NCBI GenBank assembly: GCA_029564115.1
Contig: JAKQQP010000267.1
Location: forward strand, 62,001 to 126,000
Source of the DNA: Candidatus Rifleibacteriota bacterium
Lineage (GTDB): Bacteria; Riflebacteria; Ozemobacteria; Ozemobacterales; Ozemobacteraceae
Direction: 5' to 3'
DNA length: 64,000 nucleotides
The notes beneath the pieces were generated by a model. The model made no database searches and had not been told where the DNA came from. It saw only the letters and a program-made list of their open reading frames with translations. Position 1 is the first letter of the stretch, and the number at the start of each line of letters is the position of its first letter. Both the position numbers and the translations under genes were made by a program. This document shows, piece after piece, positions 18,530 to 26,716 of the stretch.

Positions 18530-19111
18530 CTATTGATCAGATTTGCCCAGTCCAGACAAAATCTGGCCGACGAAGTTTTGCGTGTCGGCAAAGGGCGGAA
18601 CCCCGCCAAACCGTTTCACGGTAGCCGGGTCTGTGTTGTAGGCAGCGAGAGCGAGCGACAGGTTGCCGCCGTTACGCTGCAGCATTCTGGCAAGATGACT
18701 TGTTCCGGCGCTGATGTTCTGTTCTGGGTCGAAAGGGTTCTGCAGACCAGAATCTTTGAAAATGGCCGGGTCGATAGCCATCAGGCCAAGATTGCCCTGT
18801 GGCGAGACCGCCTGCGGGTTGTTGGCAGAGGCGACCAGGATGAGTTGTCTGACAACTTCTGGCTGCAGGCCATGTTCTTTTGAATATTTGCCAATCAGGT
18901 TTTCGAGATCGGCTTTGATATTTTTTGAAATATCGGAGTCAGCACCGGTTATTGTTTGGGCGCCAGCAGGGGCAGTCTGCCCGGTCGCTTCTGAAAGAGC
19001 GCCGGCAAAAGTCTGCTGCTGCTGCCGATGGTTCTTTTTGGGTGACAGGCCGCTGAAGCTTTTGCCGAGAGTGTCGATTTTTTCAAGTAATCTGTGCATG
19101 TTTTCAAGCAT
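18530..19111 (-). CDS. Lytic-transglycosylase-like (SLT) flagellar operon protein, catalytic Glu apparently lost
   Basis: 193 residues. The C-terminal part (about 78-190) has the SLT/goose-lysozyme fold signature: EVVRQLILVASANNPQAVS, then GNLGLMAIDPA, and LALAAYNTDPATV. In active SLT enzymes the first motif reads (V/I)ES, with Glu as general acid. Here residue 94 is Ala (codon GCC), so hydrolytic activity is doubtful. No signal peptide; the N-terminal region (1-65) is Gln-rich and disordered-looking. It overlaps fliJ by 8 nt and has GGAGG nine bases before the ATG, so it is translated as part of the operon. Active relatives in flagellar operons (FlgJ-like or SLT) open peptidoglycan for the rod; this copy may be structural. 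Export would need the flagellar pathway. Confidence 0.8.
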   Translation of the reverse strand: MLENMHRLLEKIDTLGKSFSGLSPKKNHRQQQQTFAGALSEATGQTAPAGAQTITGADSDISKNIKADLENLIGKYSKEHGLQPEVVRQLILVASANNPQAVSPQGNLGLMAIDPAIFKDSGLQNPFDPEQNISAGTSHLARMLQRNGGNLSLALAAYNTDPATVKRFGGVPPFADTQNFVGQILSGLGKSDQ

Positions 19112-19556
19112 TTTCTATTTCCTCCGTCGCCTTTTTAGGACGGTTTCCATACTCGTCGAGCTTTTTCTGTTCGCGTTTCAGCATCTCTTTTTTATACTGC
19201 ATTTCATCGTTTTCTCGCATTTTTTCGTAAGTTTTACGATTACGCTGTTTTTCGAGAAGCTCTTCGAGAATTTTCTCTCGTTGTTTTTCGAGGCGCTCGA
19301 CCTCTTCTTCCTCGAATTCCCACGATCTTTGCAGTGTGTTCAGATAGGCCGGATACATCTGAACTTTCATTATATCACCGGCCTGCAGGTCGATGGTCTG
19401 CTGCTCAAGGGCGGCGTTATAGTCATCTTTGAACTTTTTTATTCTCAGATTGACCTCGGCGATCTGCCCGTCTTTTTTGGCCAGCCGCATCTTGACTTCA
19501 TTTTCTTCATGAAGACAGATCTGCAGAATTTGCTGAAATCTGAAAATAAAAGCCAT
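19104..19556 (-). CDS. fliJ: FliJ-like flagellar export protein
   Basis: About 150 residues, almost wholly charged coiled coil (EEEEVERLEKQREKILEELL), starting MAFIFRFQQILQIC, the usual FliJ opening (x-F-x-F-x-LQ-x-L-L). FliJ is the soluble stalk-like component of the flagellar type III export apparatus. It sits in the FliI hexamer and contacts FlhA. The sequence is too low in complexity to identify without context, but the gene directly follows fliI. I use the ATG at 19556, 2 nt after the fliI stop; a TTG at 19562 extends the frame by two codons. Confidence 0.85.
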   Translation of the reverse strand: MAFIFRFQQILQICLHEENEVKMRLAKKDGQIAEVNLRIKKFKDDYNAALEQQTIDLQAGDIMKVQMYPAYLNTLQRSWEFEEEEVERLEKQREKILEELLEKQRNRKTYEKMRENDEMQYKKEMLKREQKKLDEYGNRPKKATEEIENA

Positions 19557-19558
19557 AA

Positions 19559-20875
19559 TCAACCACTCTGCCCGACTATTTTACTCAGTTCGGCCAGACT
19601 GTCAGAAAAACTGATGGCCTCATTTATGCCTTGCTTTATGTAGTTCTCGATCAAAGTATGTTTTTTGATCGCTTCATCTATTTTGGGGTCAGAACCGGCT
19701 TTGTAAGCCCCAAGACTGATTGCGTCGGCGTTTTTGACATAGGTTGAATAAATGTTGCGCAGTTTGCCGGCGGTATCGAAATGGCTTTTGTCGGTAATTT
19801 CTGGCATAAGTCGCGAAATACTGCCGAGAATGTCGACTGCCGGGTAGACGTTCTGGTGTGCCAGTTCGCGGCTCAACAGCAGGTGGCCGTCAAGAATACC
19901 TCTGACCGCGTCGGCGACAGGTTCATCCATGTCGCCGCCTTCGACGAGAACTGTATAAATGCCGGTAATCGAGCCGCGTCGAGAGGTACCCGCTCTTTCG
20001 AGCAGCTTGGGCAGCAACGAGAATACCGACGGCGTATAACCTCGGGTGGTTGGTGGCTCGCCCACAGCAAGACCTATCTCGCGCTGGGCAAGAGCAAAGC
20101 GTGTTACCGAATCCATCATCAGCATGACGTTTTTGTCGCGATCCCTGAAATATTCGGCTATGGCTGTCGCGGTAAAGGCCGCTTTGACTCTGACCAGGGC
20201 AGGTTGATCAGAAGTGGCGACAACCACTACCGAGCGCCGCATTCCTTCAGGGCCAAGGTCTTTTTCGAGAAATTCTCTGACTTCGCGGCCTCGTTCGCCG
20301 ACCAGGGCTACAACATTGATATCGGCCTGCGAAGAACGGCAGATCATGCCCATCAAAGTACTTTTGCCAACACCTGAACCAGCGAAAATACCCATGCGCT
20401 GCCCGCCGCCGATGGTCAGCAGGCCGTCAAGAACTTTCACGCCAGTGGGCAATGGTTTTAAAATGCGCTTTCTCGTTAACGGGTTAGGCGGATCGCGATT
20501 GATCGGAACCCTGGTAATGCCTGCCGGCAGCTCGGCTTTTTCGTCAATGGGGTTGCCGAGGCCGTCGAGCATGCGGCCAAGCAGCTCATCGCCGGCTGGC
20601 GCCGTGAGAGGCATACCGGTCGGAATGACTTCGGCACCTTGACGAATACCCTCGGTGTGGATGAGCGGCATAAGAAGAACGCTGCCACGCCTGAATCCGA
20701 CGATTTCGCAGGGCAGTGGCCCCTGTGGAGTCATGATATGACAGACGTCGCCTACCGGGTTTTGTGGTCCTGTGGCTTCGATCAGCAGACCGACGACCTG
20801 GGTCACTCTACCGTTTACCCTTATTGGGTCGGTATTTGATAAAACCGATTCATATTCAGAAAATGGGAAATTCAT
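19559..20875 (-). CDS. fliI: Flagellum-specific export ATPase FliI
   Basis: ATPase of the flagellar type III export apparatus, related to F1-ATPase beta subunits. Walker A is GIFAGSGVGKSTLM (about 160-175). VALVGERGREVREFLEKDLG follows, Walker B is VMLMMDSVTRFA, and the signature AVGEPPTTRGYTPSVFSLLP is typical of FliI/SctN. 438 residues, as expected. The ATG overlaps the fliH stop by one base (TGATG). The FliH-FliI-FliJ order is preserved, so the complex is encoded contiguously. Confidence 0.97.
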   Translation of the reverse strand: MNFPFSEYESVLSNTDPIRVNGRVTQVVGLLIEATGPQNPVGDVCHIMTPQGPLPCEIVGFRRGSVLLMPLIHTEGIRQGAEVIPTGMPLTAPAGDELLGRMLDGLGNPIDEKAELPAGITRVPINRDPPNPLTRKRILKPLPTGVKVLDGLLTIGGGQRMGIFAGSGVGKSTLMGMICRSSQADINVVALVGERGREVREFLEKDLGPEGMRRSVVVVATSDQPALVRVKAAFTATAIAEYFRDRDKNVMLMMDSVTRFALAQREIGLAVGEPPTTRGYTPSVFSLLPKLLERAGTSRRGSITGIYTVLVEGGDMDEPVADAVRGILDGHLLLSRELAHQNVYPAVDILGSISRLMPEITDKSHFDTAGKLRNIYSTYVKNADAISLGAYKAGSDPKIDEAIKKHTLIENYIKQGINEAISFSDSLAELSKIVGQSG

Positions 20876-21996
20876 CAGTTTCCTGCCTGTGACTTTCTGA
20901 ATTTTTCAAGCAGAGCTTTTTCGAGTTCGCGGGTCTGGCTTTCAATAGTTGCGTCGATAGTACCAACCCCGGTTTCTATTTTTATTCCACCCGGTAACAG
21001 GCTTGGGTCTTCAACGATGCGCAGTTCGGTAACAGAGCCGAGACGGGCCAGAAACTGCTCTTTGTGTGCCTGGCACATGTTTTTATCGCGAAGATTGATG
21101 CGCATGACGATTTTATCGACTTCCGCAACACGGTTGATGGCCTGATCGATGTTTTTAAGAATAATCTCGGGCTGGGCAACTGGTTCGACCTTGATAACGG
21201 TTCGGGCAAAGGCGATGATCAGCTTCAACATTTCTTCTTCAGAAGCCTTGAGAATGCCCATTCGGCTTGTCTGCAGCTCGTTGATGAGTGATTCTGACTC
21301 GAGCATCAGGTTTTTCCAGTCAAGTTCGATTTCGTGCAGACCTTCAGCTTCACCGGCGGCCCGTCCCTTTTCTTCACCGGCGGTGTAACCTTCTTTGTAG
21401 GCATTTTCCCGTAGAGAATCAACTTCAAGTCTGGCCGCTTTTTTGATTGCTTCAGCTTCGGCACGGGCGGCTTCGGCGATGGAACCAGATGCTTCTTTGG
21501 CCATCTGCAGAGTTTTTGCGGCCTCAGCCTCAACGTCCTGGCGCCGCTTGAGCATAGCCTGACTTAGTTCAAGCTCTCTTGCCGAAAGATCGCGCTCTTT
21601 CTGTTGCAGAGTGGTTTCCCAGTCGCGAAGCTCTTCTTCCAGGGCTTCGAGCTCGAGTTCTTTTACTTTGATAGCTTCAAGAGCCGCTGCATGACGTGAT
21701 TTTCTGGCAGCCTGCGAAAGAACCGGTTCCGGGCGTGGCTTCGCCGTCGACTTTTCATCGGCTTCGTTCGCTTCCTCGGCGTCTTCATCGCCACCGCTTT
21801 CCGGTGTTTTCGTGATTATTTTTTCCCCGTTTCCGGCAAGGTGTTCCGGAGAAAGGGCGCGAAAAGCCTCTTCGGCAAAAGCGTCTTCTGCAGGGTCTAT
21901 CAAGGGTTCAGGCTTTTCGATTTTTTGATTGTGATTGACGAACACAGGCTTGTTCTGATCTATTTTGATCTGGTTAGCCTTGAAAATTTTGGACAT
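20875..21996 (-). CDS. fliH: Flagellar assembly protein FliH
   Basis: Negative regulator and anchor of FliI that links the ATPase to the C-ring. The N-terminal third is acidic and low complexity (GGDEDAEEANEADE), the middle (about 110-240) is a long Ala/Glu-rich coiled coil, and the C-terminal domain (about 245-370) is the FliH/V-ATPase-E-like fold with ILKASEEEMLKLIIAFARTV and LPGGIKIETGVGTIDATIES. 373 residues is long for FliH, because of the N-terminal extension. It starts at ATG (MSKIFKANQIK) 12 nt after the truncated FliG paralogue. Confidence 0.9.
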   Translation of the reverse strand: MSKIFKANQIKIDQNKPVFVNHNQKIEKPEPLIDPAEDAFAEEAFRALSPEHLAGNGEKIITKTPESGGDEDAEEANEADEKSTAKPRPEPVLSQAARKSRHAAALEAIKVKELELEALEEELRDWETTLQQKERDLSARELELSQAMLKRRQDVEAEAAKTLQMAKEASGSIAEAARAEAEAIKKAARLEVDSLRENAYKEGYTAGEEKGRAAGEAEGLHEIELDWKNLMLESESLINELQTSRMGILKASEEEMLKLIIAFARTVIKVEPVAQPEIILKNIDQAINRVAEVDKIVMRINLRDKNMCQAHKEQFLARLGSVTELRIVEDPSLLPGGIKIETGVGTIDATIESQTRELEKALLEKFRKSQAGN

Positions 21997-22008
21997 CAGA
22001 ACTTTTCC

Positions 22009-22455
22009 TTAATAAACGAGATCGCTGTCTGACCTGTTTATGAACATTTCCTTGCTGTCGACCAGTTCGTTGACGATCAGCATGATACGCTCGCGGGCAG
22101 CATTTACATCAGATTCGCGGGCAGTGCCGATCATGGTGATCTCTTCCTTCAGGTCACTGATACCACGCTGTGACATGTTGTTCGCCAGATTCTTCAGAAC
22201 GGCTGGTGCCGCGCCTTTGAGAGAGACCGCCAGATCGCGGACTCTGATAAGTTTGAGAAGTTTTTGCACGCCACGGGCATCTGCAAAGGCGAGATCTTCG
22301 AACATCAGAATCTTTTTGCGCAGCTCCTGCACCACATGTGGCACATCTCTTTGTAGACCGTTCATGATGTGACGGGTAGTCTTAACATCGCAGTGTTTCA
22401 TGATGTTAGCCAGAATTTCAAGACCTGTACTGTTACCAAGTTGAGTTTTAGCCAA
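22009..22455 (-). CDS. FliG C-terminal-domain paralogue (148 aa)
   Basis: Lies between fliG and fliH and resembles the middle/C-terminal part of FliG: KILMFEDLAFADARGVQKLL, LAVSLKGAAPAVLKNL, MSQRGISDLKEEI and ARERIMLIVNEL line up with the last ~110 residues of the full-length FliG encoded just upstream. The N-terminal FliF-binding domain and the EHPQ motif are missing. The helix carrying the torque-generating charges in FliG is less charged (APAVLKNLANNMSQ versus TDEVKEKFYKNMSK). The start is TTG at 22455, with GGAGG about six bases upstream inside the fliG end; the genes overlap by 8 nt. It could form part of a modified C-ring or modulate FliG stacking. Confidence 0.85.
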   Translation of the reverse strand: MAKTQLGNSTGLEILANIMKHCDVKTTRHIMNGLQRDVPHVVQELRKKILMFEDLAFADARGVQKLLKLIRVRDLAVSLKGAAPAVLKNLANNMSQRGISDLKEEITMIGTARESDVNAARERIMLIVNELVDSKEMFINRSDSDLVY

Positions 22456-23497
22456 TCAGCTCCTCCTCTCCCGGTCGGGAAATAACAATTTCGCCTCGGC
22501 CTTCGAGTTTCTTGACTACCGCCACGATTCTCTGCTGTGCCTGGTCTACGTCGCGCATGCGCACTGGGCCCATGTAGGCCATTTCTTCTTTGAGCATTTC
22601 GGCGGCACGTTTCGACATATTCTTGTAGAACTTTTCTTTGACTTCGTCTGTAACGCCCTTAAGAGCCACAGAGAGGTCTTTCATATCAATTTCTTTGAAC
22701 AAATGCTGCAGGCTCTTGTCGTCAATGAGCACAACATCTTCGAAAACGAACAGGCGTTTTTTGACTTCTTCTGCCAGGCTTGGTTCCTGAACTTCCATGG
22801 TTTCGATAATATTCTTTTCGGTGGCGCGTTCCACTGCGTTCAACACCCCAATAAGTGAACCGATACCGCCGACACTGGTGAAATCCTGGCCGATGATCGA
22901 CGACAGGCGCTCTTCAAGGTAATTTTCAACCTCGCGGGTGATTTCAGGGCTGGTTCTATCCATCAGGGCAAGGCGTTTGGCTATCTCGACCTGAGTGTCT
23001 GCAGTCATCGACTGCAGAATTACCGCTGACTTTTCGGGTTGCAGGTATGCAAGAATGAGAGCGACTGTCTGAGGATGCTCGTTCTGAATGAGGGTCGCGA
23101 GCTGGGTCGGATCTGCTGTTCTGGCTGCTTCAAATGGCTGTACCTGCAGAGAAGTGCCCATTTTGGCAAGAACTTCCAGGGCTTTACCCGGGCCAATCGT
23201 TTTTTCGAGAAGGGTTTTGGCATATTCCAGGCCGCCCTCTGAAACGAATTTTCTGGCCATCATCATCTGCTCGAATTCGAAGAGCACCGAAAGCTTTTCG
23301 TCAGTTGAAATTTTGCGGGCTTTGGCGATTTCAATGGTCAGAAGTTCTATTTCGGCATCGGTCAAAGACTGCAGAATATGACCGCTCGTTTCCGGGCCGA
23401 GAAAAATCAGCAGAATCGCTGCTTTAGCTTTCCCCGGTATGTTCAGAATCGGGATGTCTTCTGGTTTGAGAGCTGGGGATGGTTTATCAGATGCCAA
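22448..23497 (-). CDS. fliG: Flagellar motor switch protein FliG
   Basis: C-ring protein that binds the FliF MS ring and carries the torque surface facing the stator. 349 residues with all three domains: N-terminal (about 20-110, KAAILLIFLGPETSGHILQS), middle with the EHPQ motif (NEHPQTVALILAYL, about 145-190), and C-terminal (about 245-340) with LFVFEDVVLIDDKSLQ and LSVALKGVTDEVKEKF. The start is TTG at 23497 (ASDKPSPALK), with AAGGAG ten bases upstream; there is no better ATG nearby. It lies 18 nt after fliF. A second, shorter FliG-like gene follows immediately. Confidence 0.96.
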   Translation of the reverse strand: MASDKPSPALKPEDIPILNIPGKAKAAILLIFLGPETSGHILQSLTDAEIELLTIEIAKARKISTDEKLSVLFEFEQMMMARKFVSEGGLEYAKTLLEKTIGPGKALEVLAKMGTSLQVQPFEAARTADPTQLATLIQNEHPQTVALILAYLQPEKSAVILQSMTADTQVEIAKRLALMDRTSPEITREVENYLEERLSSIIGQDFTSVGGIGSLIGVLNAVERATEKNIIETMEVQEPSLAEEVKKRLFVFEDVVLIDDKSLQHLFKEIDMKDLSVALKGVTDEVKEKFYKNMSKRAAEMLKEEMAYMGPVRMRDVDQAQQRIVAVVKKLEGRGEIVISRPGEEELIG

Positions 23498-23515
23498 GGC
23501 TGCCGTTCTCCTTTG

Positions 23516-25414
23516 TTATTTGGTTAACCACAGGCGAACAACCTGTACTGCATCTTCTGGTTTCGTGGCGATAAGATTTCTGACGTTTTCTTCGAGACTT
23601 TCGCGAGCCTGAGCTTGAGCGCTGAGCCTTTCAAGCTCATCTTCACGGCCACGATCGCGGTCTGCAATAATTGATCCCAGACGTTCGAGGCCTTCAACCA
23701 GAGAACCATCGGCTTTTTTCTGCAGAGCCTCGCGGAAAATATACTGTTCTTCAGGTGTCATTTCGTCGAAATCAGGTGGCAGAGTTTCGTTGTCATTAAC
23801 ATACTGATAAGCGTTGAAGCGAAGGTCTTGTACTTTGCGCTTCTTTTCTTCGAGATCGGTGATTTCCGGGAAGAAATTTTTGATGTCTTTGAAGCGACGT
23901 TCTCTTTCTTTCCATTGTTGTTCAGTTTGCTGCATCAGCTGTTCTTCTCTTCTTCTGCGCAGAGCTTCAGCCTCGTTGGCGGCTTCCTGGAGTTTGTGCT
24001 GTTCGCGGGTCAGAGCTCTGGCTCGTGAAACGCGGACGAAAATATAGATCACGCCCAGGAAAACCGGGAATGACATGAGAAGACCAACTACGATCATGAA
24101 CATTTGCTTCTCCTGCTCTCTTTTCAGGGCAATAGCTTGTTTAAGGCGATCAGCGTCGTCGTTTTTGAAGGGCATGACCATCAGAGAAATTTTGTCGCCG
24201 CGAAATTTGTTGAAACCAACCGTATCTTTGGCAATTTCGGTGATCTGGTCGGTCAGAGTGTTCAGTTTTTCAGGGTCGTCGTTCAATACTACAGAAACAG
24301 TGAGTCGCCTGATGGTTCCCTGTTCTTTGATGAACTTTTCTTTCGATCTCGAGACGTCGTAGTTGCGGATTGTGCCGTCACGTTCATATTTGTTCACTGT
24401 CGAATTTTCGGTGCCGGGGTAAGCCGGTGCCCCGGGGGGGAGATTCGAGTTAACACCGGGTTCGCCATCTTCTACGAGATCGCGACCTTCATATTTTTCA
24501 TTCTCGAGTTTTTCTGAAAGTATCAGACCTGTATTCGAACCTTCAATCGGCGGAATGACTATGTCACTGACAGCCTCTTTCTGGTCGAAGTCCATTTCGA
24601 GTCTTACGCTCACCAGAGCTTTGCCGTGACCAAACATGCTCTCAAGCATCTGGGTAAGCTCGCCGCGAAGATGTTTTTCGCGATTTCGCGTAACTTTAAG
24701 CTGAGTGGTCTGGGCTTTGTCGAGGGTCATCATCTCATCGTCCTCGATAACCCTTGTCAGGTCACGCGCTTCGTTGTCGACAATTCTGATTTTGTCGGGC
24801 TGCAGACCTTCAACTGCTGAGCAGACCCAGTCTCTGATCGCTCTGATCTGATCCTGATTTATTTCAGCTCCGGCCTTCATCTGCAGAAGAATGCTCGCAG
24901 AAGGTTCTTTCTGGTCTTCTTTGAAGACTTCTTTTTTGGGCTTAACAATGCTGACACTGGCCTCTTCGATCGGCCCCATGCGCTTGAGCGTGGCTTCCAG
25001 TTCCTGTTGCAGGCCGCGCACATAGTTCAGATCGAATTCCTGCTGGGTGGTGCCCGCAAAAATCGATCTTTCGTCGATGAGCTTTTGCCAGCCTGGTTTA
25101 GCCTGAGGCAGAGTTTTTTCCTGGGCCAGTTGCAGTAGAATATACGATTTGTCGGACAGAGGCACCAGAACGTCTGTAGAATCTTTGCCAAGCTTGTATT
25201 CTACTCCGAGTTCAGTGAGTTTGGCCGTCACTTTGCCGGCATCTTCGATTTTTAGAGCTTCTTCAAAAAGAGGGGTGAACTCTTTTTGCGTGCCCCACAT
25301 CGAGACGCTGATAATGCCAATAACTACCAGAATAACAAAAGCTGCGAGCCCGAACTGCTGAGCCCGGGGCAGTTTTGAGACCGGTTCCCATAACTGCCGA
25401 AGAAAATCTGTCAT
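23516..25414 (-). CDS. fliF: Flagellar MS-ring protein FliF
   Basis: Builds the MS ring in the inner membrane. 632 residues: transmembrane helix at about 21-40 (FGLAAFVILVVIGIISVSMW), YscJ/FliF ring-building motifs (about 45-330; KPGWQKLIDERSIFAGTTQQ, ASVSIVKPKKEVF), second helix at about 437-460 (FMIVVGLLMSFPVFLGVIYI), and a C-terminal cytoplasmic tail that contacts FliG (about 465-632, containing AVQVVRLWLTK at the end). ATG with GGGAG five bases upstream. It has its own promoter-like sequence in the 106-nt gap before fliE's end. Confidence 0.97.
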   Translation of the reverse strand: MTDFLRQLWEPVSKLPRAQQFGLAAFVILVVIGIISVSMWGTQKEFTPLFEEALKIEDAGKVTAKLTELGVEYKLGKDSTDVLVPLSDKSYILLQLAQEKTLPQAKPGWQKLIDERSIFAGTTQQEFDLNYVRGLQQELEATLKRMGPIEEASVSIVKPKKEVFKEDQKEPSASILLQMKAGAEINQDQIRAIRDWVCSAVEGLQPDKIRIVDNEARDLTRVIEDDEMMTLDKAQTTQLKVTRNREKHLRGELTQMLESMFGHGKALVSVRLEMDFDQKEAVSDIVIPPIEGSNTGLILSEKLENEKYEGRDLVEDGEPGVNSNLPPGAPAYPGTENSTVNKYERDGTIRNYDVSRSKEKFIKEQGTIRRLTVSVVLNDDPEKLNTLTDQITEIAKDTVGFNKFRGDKISLMVMPFKNDDADRLKQAIALKREQEKQMFMIVVGLLMSFPVFLGVIYIFVRVSRARALTREQHKLQEAANEAEALRRRREEQLMQQTEQQWKERERRFKDIKNFFPEITDLEEKKRKVQDLRFNAYQYVNDNETLPPDFDEMTPEEQYIFREALQKKADGSLVEGLERLGSIIADRDRGREDELERLSAQAQARESLEENVRNLIATKPEDAVQVVRLWLTK

Positions 25415-25482
25415 TGCCTGCTACTCCCTGCTCCGTGGTGCCCTGTGTATGTGTTTTTTTTGAGGGCGGATTCGATAGATTA

Positions 25483-25511
25483 TTTATAGTACTTCAAAGC
25501 CGTTCTGTAAA
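25483..25511 (-). promoter_or_regulatory. Sigma-70-like promoter before fliF
   Basis: Minus strand TTTACA (complement of 25506-25511), 17-nt spacer, TATAAA (complement of 25483-25488), each one mismatch from consensus. It lies in the 106-nt non-coding gap between fliE and fliF, giving a roughly 60-nt leader. It would give fliF-onward genes expression independent of xerC-hslVU. Confidence 0.6.
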
Positions 25512-25520
25512 GACTAAAAA

Positions 25521-25820
25521 TTAAAAATTCATACGCATTATTTCTTTGTATGCCTCGAGAGCTTTGTTGCGTACTTCTATTGTAAGATTCATAGCCGTTT
25601 TGGCTTTTTCTGCAGCTATCATGACATCGTGCAGATTGTCGACCCGACCTAGAACCGCATCCTGGGTCAGTTTGTTCGATTCTTTGCCGAGCTGATCAAC
25701 TTCGGTAATAGCTGTCTGTAATTGCCCCAAAAACGAATTCCACTGTTCTTTGGCATTCGTCTGTGGTTTTTCTGGTTTTGATCTGACGCCGTGCAACGGA
25801 TGTGTGTAGTCAATTTTCAT
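25521..25820 (-). CDS. fliE: Flagellar hook-basal body protein FliE
   Basis: Small rod-base protein that connects the MS ring to the rod; exported early. 99 residues. The C-terminal two-thirds has the FliE pattern: VDNLHDVMIAAEKAKTAMNL and LEAYKEIMRMNF (M-R-x-x-F end). The N-terminus is Lys/Pro-rich. It begins 3 nt after flgC, as in most flagellar operons. Confidence 0.95.
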   Translation of the reverse strand: MKIDYTHPLHGVRSKPEKPQTNAKEQWNSFLGQLQTAITEVDQLGKESNKLTQDAVLGRVDNLHDVMIAAEKAKTAMNLTIEVRNKALEAYKEIMRMNF

Positions 25821-25823
25821 TTA

Positions 25824-26267
25824 TCAGCCTCTGCTTCCAATGTTGAGAGCGGCGCTGTTGATGTCTTTTGCTGAATTGATACATGTAACGTTAGCTTCAT
25901 AAGCGCGGGTTGCGGTGATCATGTCTACCATTTCGTGCACTATGTTGATGTTCGGACGCCTTACATAGCCTTCCGAGTCTGCATCAGGGTGATTCGGTTC
26001 ATACTCGAGCTTGAAAGGTGTCATGTCTTCGATGATGGCGTTGACCCGCACTCCCTTTCCAGGCTCCTGTGGGTTGATGCGATCCTGGTAAGGGCGCTGG
26101 CCATGGGCGTTCCTGGCCTGAAAAATCACCATTTTGCGGCGAAAAGGGTCGCCATCTTCAGTGCGTGTTGTATTGACGTTGGCGATATTGTTCGAAATAA
26201 CGTCCATGCGAAGACGTTCGGCGGTCAATCCGGATGCAGAAATATCAATTCCTTTGAACATGGACAT
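25824..26267 (-). CDS. flgC: Flagellar proximal rod protein FlgC
   Basis: Proximal rod subunit, 147 residues. N-terminal signature IDISASGLTAERLRMDVISN followed by NIANVNT, and the C-terminal helix EMVDMITATRAYEANVTC, both conserved in rod/hook proteins. The ATG overlaps the flgB stop (TAATG), with GGAGGT just upstream. Confidence 0.97.
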   Translation of the reverse strand: MSMFKGIDISASGLTAERLRMDVISNNIANVNTTRTEDGDPFRRKMVIFQARNAHGQRPYQDRINPQEPGKGVRVNAIIEDMTPFKLEYEPNHPDADSEGYVRRPNINIVHEMVDMITATRAYEANVTCINSAKDINSAALNIGSRG

Positions 26268-26689
26268 TAGGCTCTACCTCCTCTGGTGATTACGTCATTG
26301 AGACCAGAAAACATCGCGGCCAGACGGCTGGCGTGAATCTGATAGGTCATGGTGTTCTTGGCCAGATCGCTCATTTCAACATCGATGTCGACGTTGTTTT
26401 TGTCGTTGCGCATTACGTGAATACGATCTTTTATTGTTGTCGGCCCGACCTGGCGGTAGTCGATTTCGCCAATGGGAATATGACGATCATCTTCGCGGCG
26501 GCCAACGATGTCGGTCTTGCCATCGAAGACTTTTGCCATCTCGTCTTCGAAAGTAACGATCTGTCTTTTGAACATGGGAGTGTTGACATTGGCTATGTTG
26601 TTGGAAATAACTTTGTGGCGGGTTGCCGAAACTTCAAGCCCTTTATAAAGAAGATTGAAGGTTGCGGTGCCTGTAAGTCGTTCGAACAT
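26267..26689 (-). CDS. flgB: Flagellar proximal rod protein FlgB
   Basis: Proximal rod subunit, 140 residues. Contains SATRHKVISNNIANVNTPMF near residue 20 (flagella basal-body rod signature) and a C-terminal helix MSDLAKNTMTYQIHASRLAA. It follows hslU by 27 nt; a G-rich ribosome site precedes the ATG. Confidence 0.96.
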   Translation of the reverse strand: MFERLTGTATFNLLYKGLEVSATRHKVISNNIANVNTPMFKRQIVTFEDEMAKVFDGKTDIVGRREDDRHIPIGEIDYRQVGPTTIKDRIHVMRNDKNNVDIDVEMSDLAKNTMTYQIHASRLAAMFSGLNDVITRGGRA

Positions 26690-26716
26690 GTCTTTGTTCC
26701 CCCTGGTTTTACCGTT

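Noticed and set aside
18714..19643. Plus-strand open frame of 309 codons over the SLT-like and fliJ genes
   Set aside because: Rich in Phe/Leu/Ser runs typical of antisense of coiled-coil genes; the minus-strand operon explains the region.
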